Below are positions 1 to 7,740 of a stretch of DNA of 64,000 nucleotides, one piece after another. Under the pieces are notes generated by a model that saw only the letters and a program-made list of their open reading frames with translations, was not told the DNA's origin and did not search any database. The DNA is from Moraxellaceae bacterium (GTDB taxonomy: Bacteria > Pseudomonadota > Gammaproteobacteria > Pseudomonadales > Moraxellaceae): the NCBI GenBank assembly GCA_030680295.1, contig JAUXVU010000023.1:868001-932000 (forward strand), given 5' to 3'. The first letter of the stretch is position 1. Every line of letters starts with the position of its first letter. Made by a program: the position numbers and the translations under genes.

Positions 1-4
1 CATG

Positions 5-36
5 AAAAAAGGGGCCGTAAAGGCCCCTTTTGTTAT
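5..36 (-). terminator. Rho-independent terminator of the amtB operon
   Basis: A GGGGCC/GGCCCC stem (11-16 with 22-27) around a 5-nt loop is followed, on the minus strand, by a run of T (the A run at 5-10). It lies just past the amtB stop codon and fits an intrinsic terminator for the leftward torF-glnK-amtB transcript. Confidence 0.85.
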
Positions 37-47
37 ACGTGTATTAG

Positions 48-1292
48 TTAAACTTTGCCGCGAGTAAACTCAGGGTAAGCTTCCAATCCACATTCAGCGG
101 TATCCACACCATTGTACTCTTCTTCTTCGCTGACACGAATGCCCATCACTGCTTTAATCACAGCCCAGACAATCAAGCTAGCCAAGAAAACCCAAGCGAA
201 GATTGATACGATACCCAGTAACTGAGCACCTAAAGTTGCATCTTCATTGCTTAAGCAAACTGCTAACAGACCCCAAACACCGACCACACCGTGAACCGAA
301 ATTGCACCCACTGGATCATCGATTTTTAGTTTGTCGAGCATCAGGATCGAGCCAACAACTAACACACCGCCAGCAGCACCGATCAATGTCGCTAAGCCAG
401 GTGTTGGTGTCAGTGGTTCAGCAGTGATTGCCACCAAACCAGCCAAGGCACCGTTAAGGGCCATAGTAAGGTCAGCCTTGCCGAATAGAGCGCGAGCTAA
501 CAGTAGTGCAGCAACTAAACCACCGGCAGCAGCCATGTTGGTGTTGACGAAAATTTGAGCCACTGCGTTAGCGTCATCAAAGTTCGACATCTTCAACTGT
601 GAACCACCGTTGAAACCGAACCAGCCCATCCACAGGATCAATGTACCCAGAGCAGCCAAAGGCATGTTTGAACCAGGGATTGGATTGATTTGACCGTTTG
701 CGCCGTACTTGCCTTTACGTGCACCGAGTAGTAATACACCCGCTAGTGCTGCAGCAGCACCTGCCATGTGTACAACACCTGAGCCTGCAAAGTCTAAGAA
801 GCCAGCATCGTTCAACCAACCGCCACCCCATTTCCAGTAGCCTTGTACTGGGTAGATGAACGCGGTCATGACCACTGCGAACGCTAAGAATGCCCACAAC
901 TTCATACGTTCAGCTACAGCACCTGACACAATCGACATGGCAGTTGCAACGAACACGACTTGGAAGAAGAAGTCTGACGATACTGAGTAGTATGGGGCAT
1001 CTTCGCCAACCATGTCTTCAGCAGCATTTTCAGCGCCAATCATGAAGCCTAAGTTAGGCAGGAAACCACCTTCGTCTCCACCGTACATGATTTGGTAACC
1101 TACCAGCATGTACATGATGCAAGAGATCGAAAACAGCGCGACGTTCTTGGTTAAGATTTCTGCTGTGTTCTTGGCACGGACTAAACCTGACTCCAACATT
1201 GTGAAGCCGGCGGCCATCCACATCACCAACACACCGCAGATCAGAAAGTAAAATGTATCAAATGCATATTGCATTTCGACGAGTTCGGTCAC
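48..1292 (-). CDS. amtB: Ammonium transporter AmtB
   Basis: Inner-membrane ammonium channel of the Amt/Mep/Rh family (414 aa) with about 11 hydrophobic segments. The two pore histidines of the family are recognisable in GVVHMAGA and ISVHGVVGVWG, and the early FTMLESGLVRAKN segment is an Amt signature. The chosen GTG start at 1292 has AGGAG seven bases upstream; a later ATG at 1274 is less well placed. No cleavable signal peptide is evident, unlike the E. coli AmtB precursor. It is the last gene of the leftward operon after glnK, the usual pairing in which unmodified GlnK blocks the channel when nitrogen is plentiful. The C-terminal cytoplasmic tail is acidic (VSEEEEYNG). Confidence 0.96.
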   Translation of the reverse strand: MTELVEMQYAFDTFYFLICGVLVMWMAAGFTMLESGLVRAKNTAEILTKNVALFSISCIMYMLVGYQIMYGGDEGGFLPNLGFMIGAENAAEDMVGEDAPYYSVSSDFFFQVVFVATAMSIVSGAVAERMKLWAFLAFAVVMTAFIYPVQGYWKWGGGWLNDAGFLDFAGSGVVHMAGAAAALAGVLLLGARKGKYGANGQINPIPGSNMPLAALGTLILWMGWFGFNGGSQLKMSNFDDANAVAQIFVNTNMAAAGGLVAALLLARALFGKADLTMALNGALAGLVAITAEPLTPTPGLATLIGAAGGVLVVGSILMLDKLKIDDPVGAISVHGVVGVWGLLAVCLSNEDATLGAQLLGIVSIFAWVFLASLIVWAVIKAVMGIRVSEEEEYNGVDTAECGLEAYPEFTRGKV

Positions 1293-1319
1293 GAGTATTC
1301 TCCTGTGCGTCGCCTAAGA

Positions 1320-1670
<351 letters not shown>

Positions 1671-1677
1671 TTAGAAT

Positions 1678-1701
1678 GGTGGGCTAGAAAACTAGCCCAC
1701 C
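1678..1701 (-). other. Intercistronic stem-loop between the porin gene and glnK
   Basis: A perfect 10-bp stem (GGTGGGCTAG with CTAGCCCACC) closes a 4-base TTTT loop on the minus strand. No T run follows it; the next bases lead straight into the glnK ribosome-binding site (AAGGAG). It therefore looks like an mRNA-processing or stability element rather than a classical terminator. This is inference from sequence only. Confidence 0.6.
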
Positions 1702-1709
1702 GCTTTAGA

Positions 1710-2447
1710 TCAGAAGGATTTAGCTACAGAGAAAACAACCTTGTTTACAGCACCGTCAAATGCATCTTTGCCATTGCCGTCTACACCAACATAAGCAAGA
1801 CCAAAGTCCAGACCGCTGTAGGCATAGCTGACACCAACGGTGTAATCAACATAACCTTTGTCGTTATTTACAAGGCCAAAGTCAGCTGCATCAGCTGTTT
1901 TGAAAAACTTGTTGTAACCCACTTGCACAGAGCCGGTTAAGTTTTCAATTAACTCAGCTTCATAACCAACATATGTGTAAAGAAATTTACCGGTCTCAAA
2001 GTAGTAATCATTTGAATAATTAACGCCAACAGTTGCACCTTCATATGAAAGTGAGCCGTAAACTTCGTTATAGCTCAAACGAGGTTCACCACCTTTTTTG
2101 TCAGCACCTGGGTAGAAATAACGCATTACACCAACGTCATACTCAACATCACCCACTGAGCTGGCATAACCAAACAACAGGTTACCTTCCATACCAGCGC
2201 CTTCATCACCACCAGGACCACCACCAAAACCAATGCTGCTACCCCAAACACTGGCATACAAACCTGACTCATGTGCTGCTGTTAGTTCGCCTTGCACCGC
2301 CATGCCATTTTCAGTTTGTGATACACCACGGAATAAATAGTTACTTGTTAGTGCAACACCACCAGACACCTCAACTGCTGCTTGTGCAACCGAAGCGGCC
2401 ATCAGAGAAGAAACTAAAACTGCTGAAGAAATTTTTGACAACTTCAT
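1710..2447 (-). CDS. TorF-family putative outer-membrane porin
   Basis: A predicted secreted beta-barrel protein of 245 aa matching, by eye, the TorF/gcw_chp family (TIGR02001). It begins with a clear signal peptide ending in SVAQA, followed by VSGGVALTSNYLFRG, typical of the family, and ends in Phe (VAKSF), as do outer-membrane barrels. Alternating hydrophobic and polar strands run through the rest. The ATG at 2447 has GGAG at good spacing; a GTG at 2456 is in frame but lies inside that ribosome-binding region. It is first in the operon with glnK and amtB and lies 55 nt behind a sigma-54 promoter, so a role in uptake of a nitrogen-containing solute is likely but unproven. Confidence 0.85.
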   Translation of the reverse strand: MKLSKISSAVLVSSLMAASVAQAAVEVSGGVALTSNYLFRGVSQTENGMAVQGELTAAHESGLYASVWGSSIGFGGGPGGDEGAGMEGNLLFGYASSVGDVEYDVGVMRYFYPGADKKGGEPRLSYNEVYGSLSYEGATVGVNYSNDYYFETGKFLYTYVGYEAELIENLTGSVQVGYNKFFKTADAADFGLVNNDKGYVDYTVGVSYAYSGLDFGLAYVGVDGNGKDAFDGAVNKVVFSVAKSF

Positions 2448-2512
2448 AATTAACACTCCACAAAGTTTTTTGGGTTAGGTCCGGCTATTGCCTTGGACTG
2501 CACCATGGACAT

Positions 2513-2528
2513 TGCAGATGCTGTGCCA
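2513..2528 (-). promoter_or_regulatory. Sigma-54 (RpoN) promoter
   Basis: On the minus strand the sequence reads TGGCACAGCATCTGCA. The GG of the -24 element and the GC of the -12 element are separated by exactly 10 bases, as sigma-54 requires, and TGGCAC is the consensus -24 box. Transcription would start near 2502, about 55 nt before the porin ATG. Together with the upstream NtrC-like sites this indicates nitrogen-limitation control of porin-glnK-amtB. Confidence 0.82.
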
Positions 2529-2663
2529 ACTTTCGTTAAATTAGAAAATTACATTGTAACTAGCGCCTAAATTACAAAGAATTACATAATAAAAACAACA
2601 TGTTGAATATATTTTTACCATCCCTGTCAACCTATCCTAAAGTACTAGCCCAAACCATTAAAG

Positions 2664-2678
2664 GCACCAAAAGCATGC
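2664..2678. promoter_or_regulatory. NtrC-like enhancer half-matched site
   Basis: GCAC-N7-ATGC matches the NtrC dyad GCAC-N7-GTGC at seven of eight positions. It directly adjoins the perfect site at 2679-2693 with 15-bp centre spacing, which would allow cooperative dimer binding. Confidence 0.45.
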
Positions 2679-2693
2679 GCACTAATTCGGTGC
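2679..2693. promoter_or_regulatory. NtrC enhancer site (perfect dyad)
   Basis: GCAC-TAATTCG-GTGC is a perfect match to the NtrC dyad core GCAC-N7-GTGC. It lies about 185 bp upstream of the predicted sigma-54 start site, a usual enhancer distance. Confidence 0.7.
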
Positions 2694-2727
2694 GATCTAT
2701 GTTTTGGTGCTCAAAAATCAATCTTAT

Positions 2728-2742
2728 GCACTATTTTGGAGC
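2728..2742. promoter_or_regulatory. NtrC-like enhancer site (one mismatch)
   Basis: GCAC-N7-GAGC differs from the NtrC dyad core by one base. It is 49 bp (centre to centre) from the perfect site, further from the promoter. Support comes mainly from its company. Confidence 0.4.
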
Positions 2743-2809
2743 AATAATGACTTGATTTATTCGAAGCACAAATGCACTAAACTAAGGATATCTACTTGGT
2801 GAGGTCATT

Positions 2810-3085
2810 ATGGCAATTGAGCAACTCATAAATCGTTTGGGACAGCAGTTTGGTGACCGCCTACCCGAGCAAGTTCGCGCGCTCCGTGGTGAACTAGAAG
2901 ACAACTTAAAAATGCTGTTACGCGACGCTTTATCACGTATGGACCTATTAACCCGTGATGAATTTGATATTCAGCAACAGTTATTGACCAAAACACGTAG
3001 CAAAGTCGATAACCTTGAGCGCCAAATTAAAGAACTAGAAGCACAGCTCACTGCACAAGAGCAAAGTCAGGCAAAAACTCGCTAA
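2810..3085 (+). CDS. ubiK: Ubiquinone biosynthesis accessory factor UbiK
   Basis: A 91-aa protein of the UbiK/YqiC (BMFP) family. It supports aerobic ubiquinone synthesis as a partner of UbiJ and the Ubi hydroxylase complex, and has membrane-fusing activity in vitro. The N-terminal half is amphipathic helix (LINRLGQQFGDRLPEQ); the C-terminal half from about residue 55 is a heptad-rich coiled coil (RSKVDNLERQIKELEAQL), the usual family architecture. It is placed between the glnK-amtB operon and comM, as in Pseudomonas. Two further ubiquinone genes (UbiH and a second flavin hydroxylase) are encoded at 47-50 kb. Confidence 0.9.
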   Translation: MAIEQLINRLGQQFGDRLPEQVRALRGELEDNLKMLLRDALSRMDLLTRDEFDIQQQLLTKTRSKVDNLERQIKELEAQLTAQEQSQAKTR

Positions 3086-3134
3086 AACCCCACACCGTTG
3101 CTATACCCAGTAAAAGGAATGACTGGGATAGTTC

Positions 3135-4625
3135 ATGTCGCTTGCAACCGTCTATAGCTGTGCCTGCTCAGGCTTAAACGCACCTTTAGTGCGCGTCGAA
3201 GTTCATCTGTCGCCAGGTCTACCTGGCTTGGCCGTAGTGGGACTACCTGAAACAGCGGTACGCGAAAGCAAAGACCGTGTGCGCTCAGCCATATTAAATA
3301 GTGGCTTTGAGTTTCCTAGCCAACGCGTCACCATCAATTTATCACCTGCCGACTTACCCAAAGAGGGCGGACGTTTTGATTTGCCCATCGCCTTAGGCAT
3401 CTTGGCCGCAACAGGCGTTATTCCTGAGCAGTCCTTAAAAACAATGATCTGCCTGGGGGAGCTTTCCTTGTCCGGCCAGCTCATGCCTATTAATGGCGCA
3501 CTAAGTGCCAGCCTGATGGCTGGCAAAACGGCTACAAGCCTGATTTTGCCAACCGCCAACGGCAATGAGGCTGCTCTACCCAAATGTACGGAAGTTCTAG
3601 CTGCCGACACCTTGAGTCAGGTCATTGCTCATTGTCAGGGGCGCTCTGCCTTACTGCCATATTGTTTACACATTACATCAGACAATCCTAAGCACCCAAG
3701 CCTAGATTTGGCACAGGTACAAGGACAGTTCCAAGCAAAGCGTGCGCTCGAAATTGCTGCCGCCGGTGGTCATTCACTCCTTTTGTTGGGGCCGCCAGGC
3801 GCAGGAAAATCTATGTTAGCGGCACGCTTACCCAGTATTTTACCAAGCCTAACTTTGGCGCAGCAGATTGAAGTTGCCGCCATTCACAGCCTGCATCAAC
3901 CCTTACAAACACTCACATCTACTGCGCCTTATAGAGCTCCGCACCATAGCGCGAGCACAGCAGCTTTAGTGGGTGGGGGACAACTCGGAAAAACCAAGCC
4001 GGGCGAAATCAGCCTGGCGCATCACGGTGTTTTATTTTTAGATGAGCTGCCGGAGTTTAATCGGCAAGCACTTGAGGCGTTACGCGAGCCATTAGAAGCC
4101 GGGCATATTTGCTTGGCCAGAGCGCAACAGCAAATAACCTTTCCAGCTAGTTTTCAGCTTATTGCGGCAATGAATCCTTGTCCTTGTGGTTATGCCGGCA
4201 TGAGTAATAATCGCTGCCGCTGTACGCCTGAGCGTATTCAACAGTATTTAACGCGTATTTCAGGGCCCTTGTTAGACCGTATCGATATCCGCTTGTCATT
4301 ACAGCCTGTGGAGCTAGAGCAACTGCAAAACGCTACACATGGCGAAACTAGCGCAACAGTTGCTGCTCGTGTAGAGGTAGCCAGAGCACTGCAATCTCAA
4401 CGACAGGGGCGGCTCAATGCAGCGCTAAATGGCAACTCATTGGTAGTTAATTTAAATAGCAAAGCTAAGAGCCGGCTGTTATTGGCCTGCAAACGTCTGC
4501 ACATTAGCGCTCGTGGTTATCACCGGGTTCTGCGTGTAGCACGCACTATTGCCGACTTAAGCAAAGCGCCAGACATTGAAGAGCCGCACATCAATGAAGC
4601 GCTTAGCTTAAGAGGACAGCATTAA
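3135..4625 (+). CDS. comM: ComM/YifB-family AAA+ ATPase (Mg-chelatase-like)
   Basis: A 496-aa protein, full family length. An N-terminal Lon-protease-like ChlI domain (about 1-170) precedes an AAA+ domain with Walker A GPPGAGKS near residue 220 and a Walker B-like FLDELPEFNRQALEALREPLE stretch. A cysteine cluster (NPCPCGYAG, NRCRC) follows, as is typical, and then the C-terminal Mg-chelatase lid domain. ComM is a hexameric helicase that drives branch migration during natural transformation, so the organism may be competent. Its stop codon overlaps by 4 bp the end of the convergent acyl-CoA dehydrogenase gene. Confidence 0.92.
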   Translation: MSLATVYSCACSGLNAPLVRVEVHLSPGLPGLAVVGLPETAVRESKDRVRSAILNSGFEFPSQRVTINLSPADLPKEGGRFDLPIALGILAATGVIPEQSLKTMICLGELSLSGQLMPINGALSASLMAGKTATSLILPTANGNEAALPKCTEVLAADTLSQVIAHCQGRSALLPYCLHITSDNPKHPSLDLAQVQGQFQAKRALEIAAAGGHSLLLLGPPGAGKSMLAARLPSILPSLTLAQQIEVAAIHSLHQPLQTLTSTAPYRAPHHSASTAALVGGGQLGKTKPGEISLAHHGVLFLDELPEFNRQALEALREPLEAGHICLARAQQQITFPASFQLIAAMNPCPCGYAGMSNNRCRCTPERIQQYLTRISGPLLDRIDIRLSLQPVELEQLQNATHGETSATVAARVEVARALQSQRQGRLNAALNGNSLVVNLNSKAKSRLLLACKRLHISARGYHRVLRVARTIADLSKAPDIEEPHINEALSLRGQH

Positions 4626-5818
4626 CCCCAGCGGAAAAAGTCCTGACCTTCAGCCAAATAACTGCGCGACAGCACCATTTTGTGAATCTCGCTAGCACCA
4701 TCGACTAAACGTGCTTGGCGAGCATAGCGATACACCCATTCCACCAAGGTATCTTTCGAGTATCCTCGCGCACCCAGTAGCTGAATTGCTGTATCTGCAG
4801 CCTTATGCAGCGTGTCAGCCACATGCACTTTCGCCATCGACACTTCTTTGCGAGCAAAGCTACCTTGATCTAACGACCACGCCGCTTGCATGGTCAACAG
4901 CCGACCAATATGAATATCCATAGCCGCTGCGCCCAACATCCATTGCACGCCTTCATGCTCAGCTAAAGTCATTCCAAAGCTTTCACGAGTCCGAATATAG
5001 TCAGCGGCTACTTCTAAACACCGCTTACTTAAGCCCAACCAACGCATGCAATGCGTTAAACGGGCAGGGCCTAAGCGAATTTGAGTCAGCTTTAAGCCAT
5101 CACCCACTTCCAGTAATCGATGCTCATCCGGAATTTCCAAGCCATCAAAGACCAGCTCACAATGCCCGCCATGCTCTTCCGGGCCCATGATGGGAATACG
5201 TCTCTCAATACGCCAACCGGGCTGATCTGCATCGAACAAAAAGGCGGTTAGGCCTTTGCGTTCATCGTCACTGGTACGAGCAATCAAGATAAAGGTTTGT
5301 GCACCTTCGGCACCGGTAATGAACCACTTACGGCCGGTAATGCGCCAGTTATTTCCTATTTTTTCCGCACGGGTATAAGTCAGCGACGGATCAGATCCAC
5401 AGCCCTTGGGCTCAGTCATGGCAAATGCCGACCGCACCTTCCCATCAATTAAGGGCTGCAACCAACGCTGTTTAAGCGCCTCAGTTTTCAGCACCTTGTT
5501 TAATACCTGCATATTGCCATCATCGGGCGGGGCAATATTAAACACCACAGGCCCAAAGGGTGACCTGGCAGCTTCTTCATATACTGCTGCCATACCGACA
5601 TGATTTAGACCGCGCCCACCGCGTTCTATGGGCATCTGGAAGGCCCATAAGCCTTGCGATTTAGCTTTCTGCCTTAACGCCTGCAGATAAACATCACTGA
5701 TGTTTTCATGGGCATCATAAAAATCCGCTCGTGACTCTAACGGCAGCAGTTCGCTGGCGACAAAATCACGCACTTGTTGACGAATCAATTCAACTTCAGG
5801 GCTTAGAGTGAAATCCAT
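4622..5818 (-). CDS. Acyl-CoA dehydrogenase, ACAD10/11-like
   Basis: A FAD-dependent acyl-CoA dehydrogenase of 398 aa with the usual N-terminal helical, middle beta and C-terminal helical domains. Seen: GNMQVLNKV and SAFAMTEP (FAD/substrate region), WFITGAEGA, and VDGASEIHKMVLSRS near the C-terminus, where the ACAD10/11 subfamily has its catalytic Glu. That subfamily often handles long, branched or hydroxylated acyl-CoAs. Thirty bases separate it from the reductase gene upstream (5849-6679), so the two are probably co-transcribed. The exact substrate cannot be read. Confidence 0.88.
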   Translation of the reverse strand: MDFTLSPEVELIRQQVRDFVASELLPLESRADFYDAHENISDVYLQALRQKAKSQGLWAFQMPIERGGRGLNHVGMAAVYEEAARSPFGPVVFNIAPPDDGNMQVLNKVLKTEALKQRWLQPLIDGKVRSAFAMTEPKGCGSDPSLTYTRAEKIGNNWRITGRKWFITGAEGAQTFILIARTSDDERKGLTAFLFDADQPGWRIERRIPIMGPEEHGGHCELVFDGLEIPDEHRLLEVGDGLKLTQIRLGPARLTHCMRWLGLSKRCLEVAADYIRTRESFGMTLAEHEGVQWMLGAAAMDIHIGRLLTMQAAWSLDQGSFARKEVSMAKVHVADTLHKAADTAIQLLGARGYSKDTLVEWVYRYARQARLVDGASEIHKMVLSRSYLAEGQDFFRWG

Positions 5819-5848
5819 TAAGGCTATCCAGAGTGTGTGGGCAAAGAG

Positions 5849-6679
5849 TTAAAACGTACCAATATAAAAATCGCGCTGAATCTGATCGGCCTTGGCAGGA
5901 TCAAAAGCATACTGGTCAAAATCGGTCACACCATTGGCTCGCAACACACCTTCATCTAACCACGACAACTGATGCTGAAAACGGTCGCGTTGATTTAATA
6001 ACAGTTCAGCTGCATCAGCCATGATGTCGGCTTTTCGCGACAAGCTGAGACCAACGTCACCCATTTTGGCACCGACGGCATCTGTGGCAATAATAGTTTT
6101 GGGCCACAGCGTTGCCACCTGAATGCCGTGGCGACGCGTTTCTTCGGCATACCCCATGCTTAATAAGGTCATGCCATATTTCGACACAGTGTAAGGTGCA
6201 AAAGCCCCCATCCAACCCGGATCTAAGTTAATCGGAGGACATAGATTAAGTACCGCACCACGACTAGCCTGTAAATGCGGCAAACATTCGCGCATGGTAA
6301 TAAACGGGGAGCGGGTATTAAGTGCCTGCATTAAGTCATAGGTCTTTGTTGAGGTGTCGGCAATCGGCGTTAACCCCAAAAAGCCGGCATTGTTAATCAG
6401 CACATCGATACCACCAAAAAACTCAACAGCCTCAGCGACTGCATTCACCAGTTGCGCCTCGTCACGAGCATCTACCACCAGCGGCAAACAACGCCCGCCA
6501 GCGGCACGCACTTCTTCGGCCACACTGTGTACGGTGCCTGCTAAGCGTGGGTGCGGGCTAGCTGTTTTAGCAGCAATCACAATATTGGCACCCTGTGCTG
6601 CCATTTTTAAAGCAATGGCCCGACCAATGCCACGACTGCCCCCAGTCATAAAAATTGTTTTACCTTGCCATGAAGTCAT
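5849..6679 (-). CDS. SDR-family oxidoreductase, HSDL2-like
   Basis: A short-chain dehydrogenase/reductase of 276 aa. The NAD(P) motif TGGSRGIGRAIA, the INNAG motif and the YTVSK active site are present. The segment VIAAKTASPHPRLAGTV and the PPINLDP stretch resemble HSDL2 (hydroxysteroid dehydrogenase-like 2). In the place where HSDL2 has its catalytic Ser this protein reads NLCPP, so Cys may replace Ser; that alignment is from memory. The ATG at 6679 was chosen because AGGGG lies seven bases upstream, whereas the in-frame ATG at 6694 has no such site. It lies just upstream of, and probably in one transcript with, the acyl-CoA dehydrogenase. Confidence 0.86.
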   Translation of the reverse strand: MTSWQGKTIFMTGGSRGIGRAIALKMAAQGANIVIAAKTASPHPRLAGTVHSVAEEVRAAGGRCLPLVVDARDEAQLVNAVAEAVEFFGGIDVLINNAGFLGLTPIADTSTKTYDLMQALNTRSPFITMRECLPHLQASRGAVLNLCPPINLDPGWMGAFAPYTVSKYGMTLLSMGYAEETRRHGIQVATLWPKTIIATDAVGAKMGDVGLSLSRKADIMADAAELLLNQRDRFQHQLSWLDEGVLRANGVTDFDQYAFDPAKADQIQRDFYIGTF

Positions 6680-6843
6680 TTGCTGCCCCTGCATTAAAGT
6701 AAGAGCCTGATTGTGACCCAGATTATTGTGTCCTGAACTTACAACTTGTCGCTTTCAGCTTACCGGCCAGCTGCTTGGAAGCATTGTTTATAGCCGCCCT
6801 TTACCTTATAAAGACATAAGTAACTAATTTAAGCAGGCGCATA

Positions 6844-7671
6844 ATGACCGCATCCATTACGACCTTAGTGACGCAAACCATCAAACCACGACGCATGAAC
6901 TTTGAGTTCAGTGACGACATTCCCATGGATTGGTTTGCTGGTGATCCGTTTAAGTCGATGGTGCTTACTGCCTTATCCGCCACATTCCCTGATGGCGAAC
7001 GCTTTTTTGTCGACTCCGTGCGACAGTTCCAAGCAGGCCTACCGAAGGAATTAGAACGTGAAGTGCGTGGCTTTATTGGCCAAGAAGCACACCACGGCCG
7101 TGAGCACGAAAACTTTAATGACATGATGCAGCGCAAAGGCCTACCCATGGACGATATCGCGCTGTTTGTGAAAAAAGGCTTGGGCTTTATGCGCAAACGG
7201 TTGTCGCCAGAACGTCAATTAGCCATGACCTGTGCCTTGGAGCATTTAACAGCTGTGTTTGCCGAGTTGGCCTTAACTGAGCCTGACTTCTTTAAGCCCA
7301 TGGATGAACGCATGAAACCCCTGTGGTATTGGCATGCTATTGAGGAAAACGAACATAAGGCTGTTGCTTTTGACGTGTTTCAACACCAAGTTGGAAGTTA
7401 TTGGATACGCAGCTCACAAATGGCGCTTAATACCATCGAGTTCTTCTTTTTCTCTGGCCTACATACCTATCAGTTATTTAAAGCGCGTGGCATTCAGCGT
7501 GACTGGGCCATGCACCGTCGCGGCTTTAGCGAGTTTTTTGGCCGCAACCCCGGCTGGTTACGCAAGATGTCCGGCGCCTACTTTGCCTACTACAAACCCT
7601 CGTTCCACCCTTGGCAACGTGACACCAGCGCACTGATGAATCATTGGAAAGAAGTCTATCAAATTGACTAA
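6844..7671 (+). CDS. Predicted metal-dependent hydrolase (PF10118 family)
   Basis: A 275-aa protein of the family annotated as predicted metal-dependent hydrolase (PF10118). Sequence features are a Glu/His-rich core: IGQEAHHGREHENFN near residue 80, a Glu in CALEHLTAVFAE, and WHAIEENEHKAVAFDVF near 165. These E and ExxH groups on helices look like a ferritin-type di-metal site, so an oxygenase or oxidase role is as plausible as hydrolysis. No signal peptide. It is divergent from the HSDL2-like reductase gene across 164 bp. The biochemical function of the family is, as far as I know, unsettled. Confidence 0.8.
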   Translation: MTASITTLVTQTIKPRRMNFEFSDDIPMDWFAGDPFKSMVLTALSATFPDGERFFVDSVRQFQAGLPKELEREVRGFIGQEAHHGREHENFNDMMQRKGLPMDDIALFVKKGLGFMRKRLSPERQLAMTCALEHLTAVFAELALTEPDFFKPMDERMKPLWYWHAIEENEHKAVAFDVFQHQVGSYWIRSSQMALNTIEFFFFSGLHTYQLFKARGIQRDWAMHRRGFSEFFGRNPGWLRKMSGAYFAYYKPSFHPWQRDTSALMNHWKEVYQID

Positions 7672-7740
7672 TCCGCTGGCCTAGCCCCTATGTGCTGACT
7701 ACAATGCCGCCTTAAGCCGATAGGCTGTTAGTCCGGATGT

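Larger units (their letters stand above)
2448..2809. other. Intergenic control region between the porin operon and ubiK
   Basis: This 362-bp stretch has no credible gene. It is AT-rich and holds a sigma-54 promoter for the leftward operon and three NtrC-like dyads. Promoter elements for rightward ubiK must also lie at its right end, but no convincing -35/-10 pair could be chosen. Confidence 0.7.
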
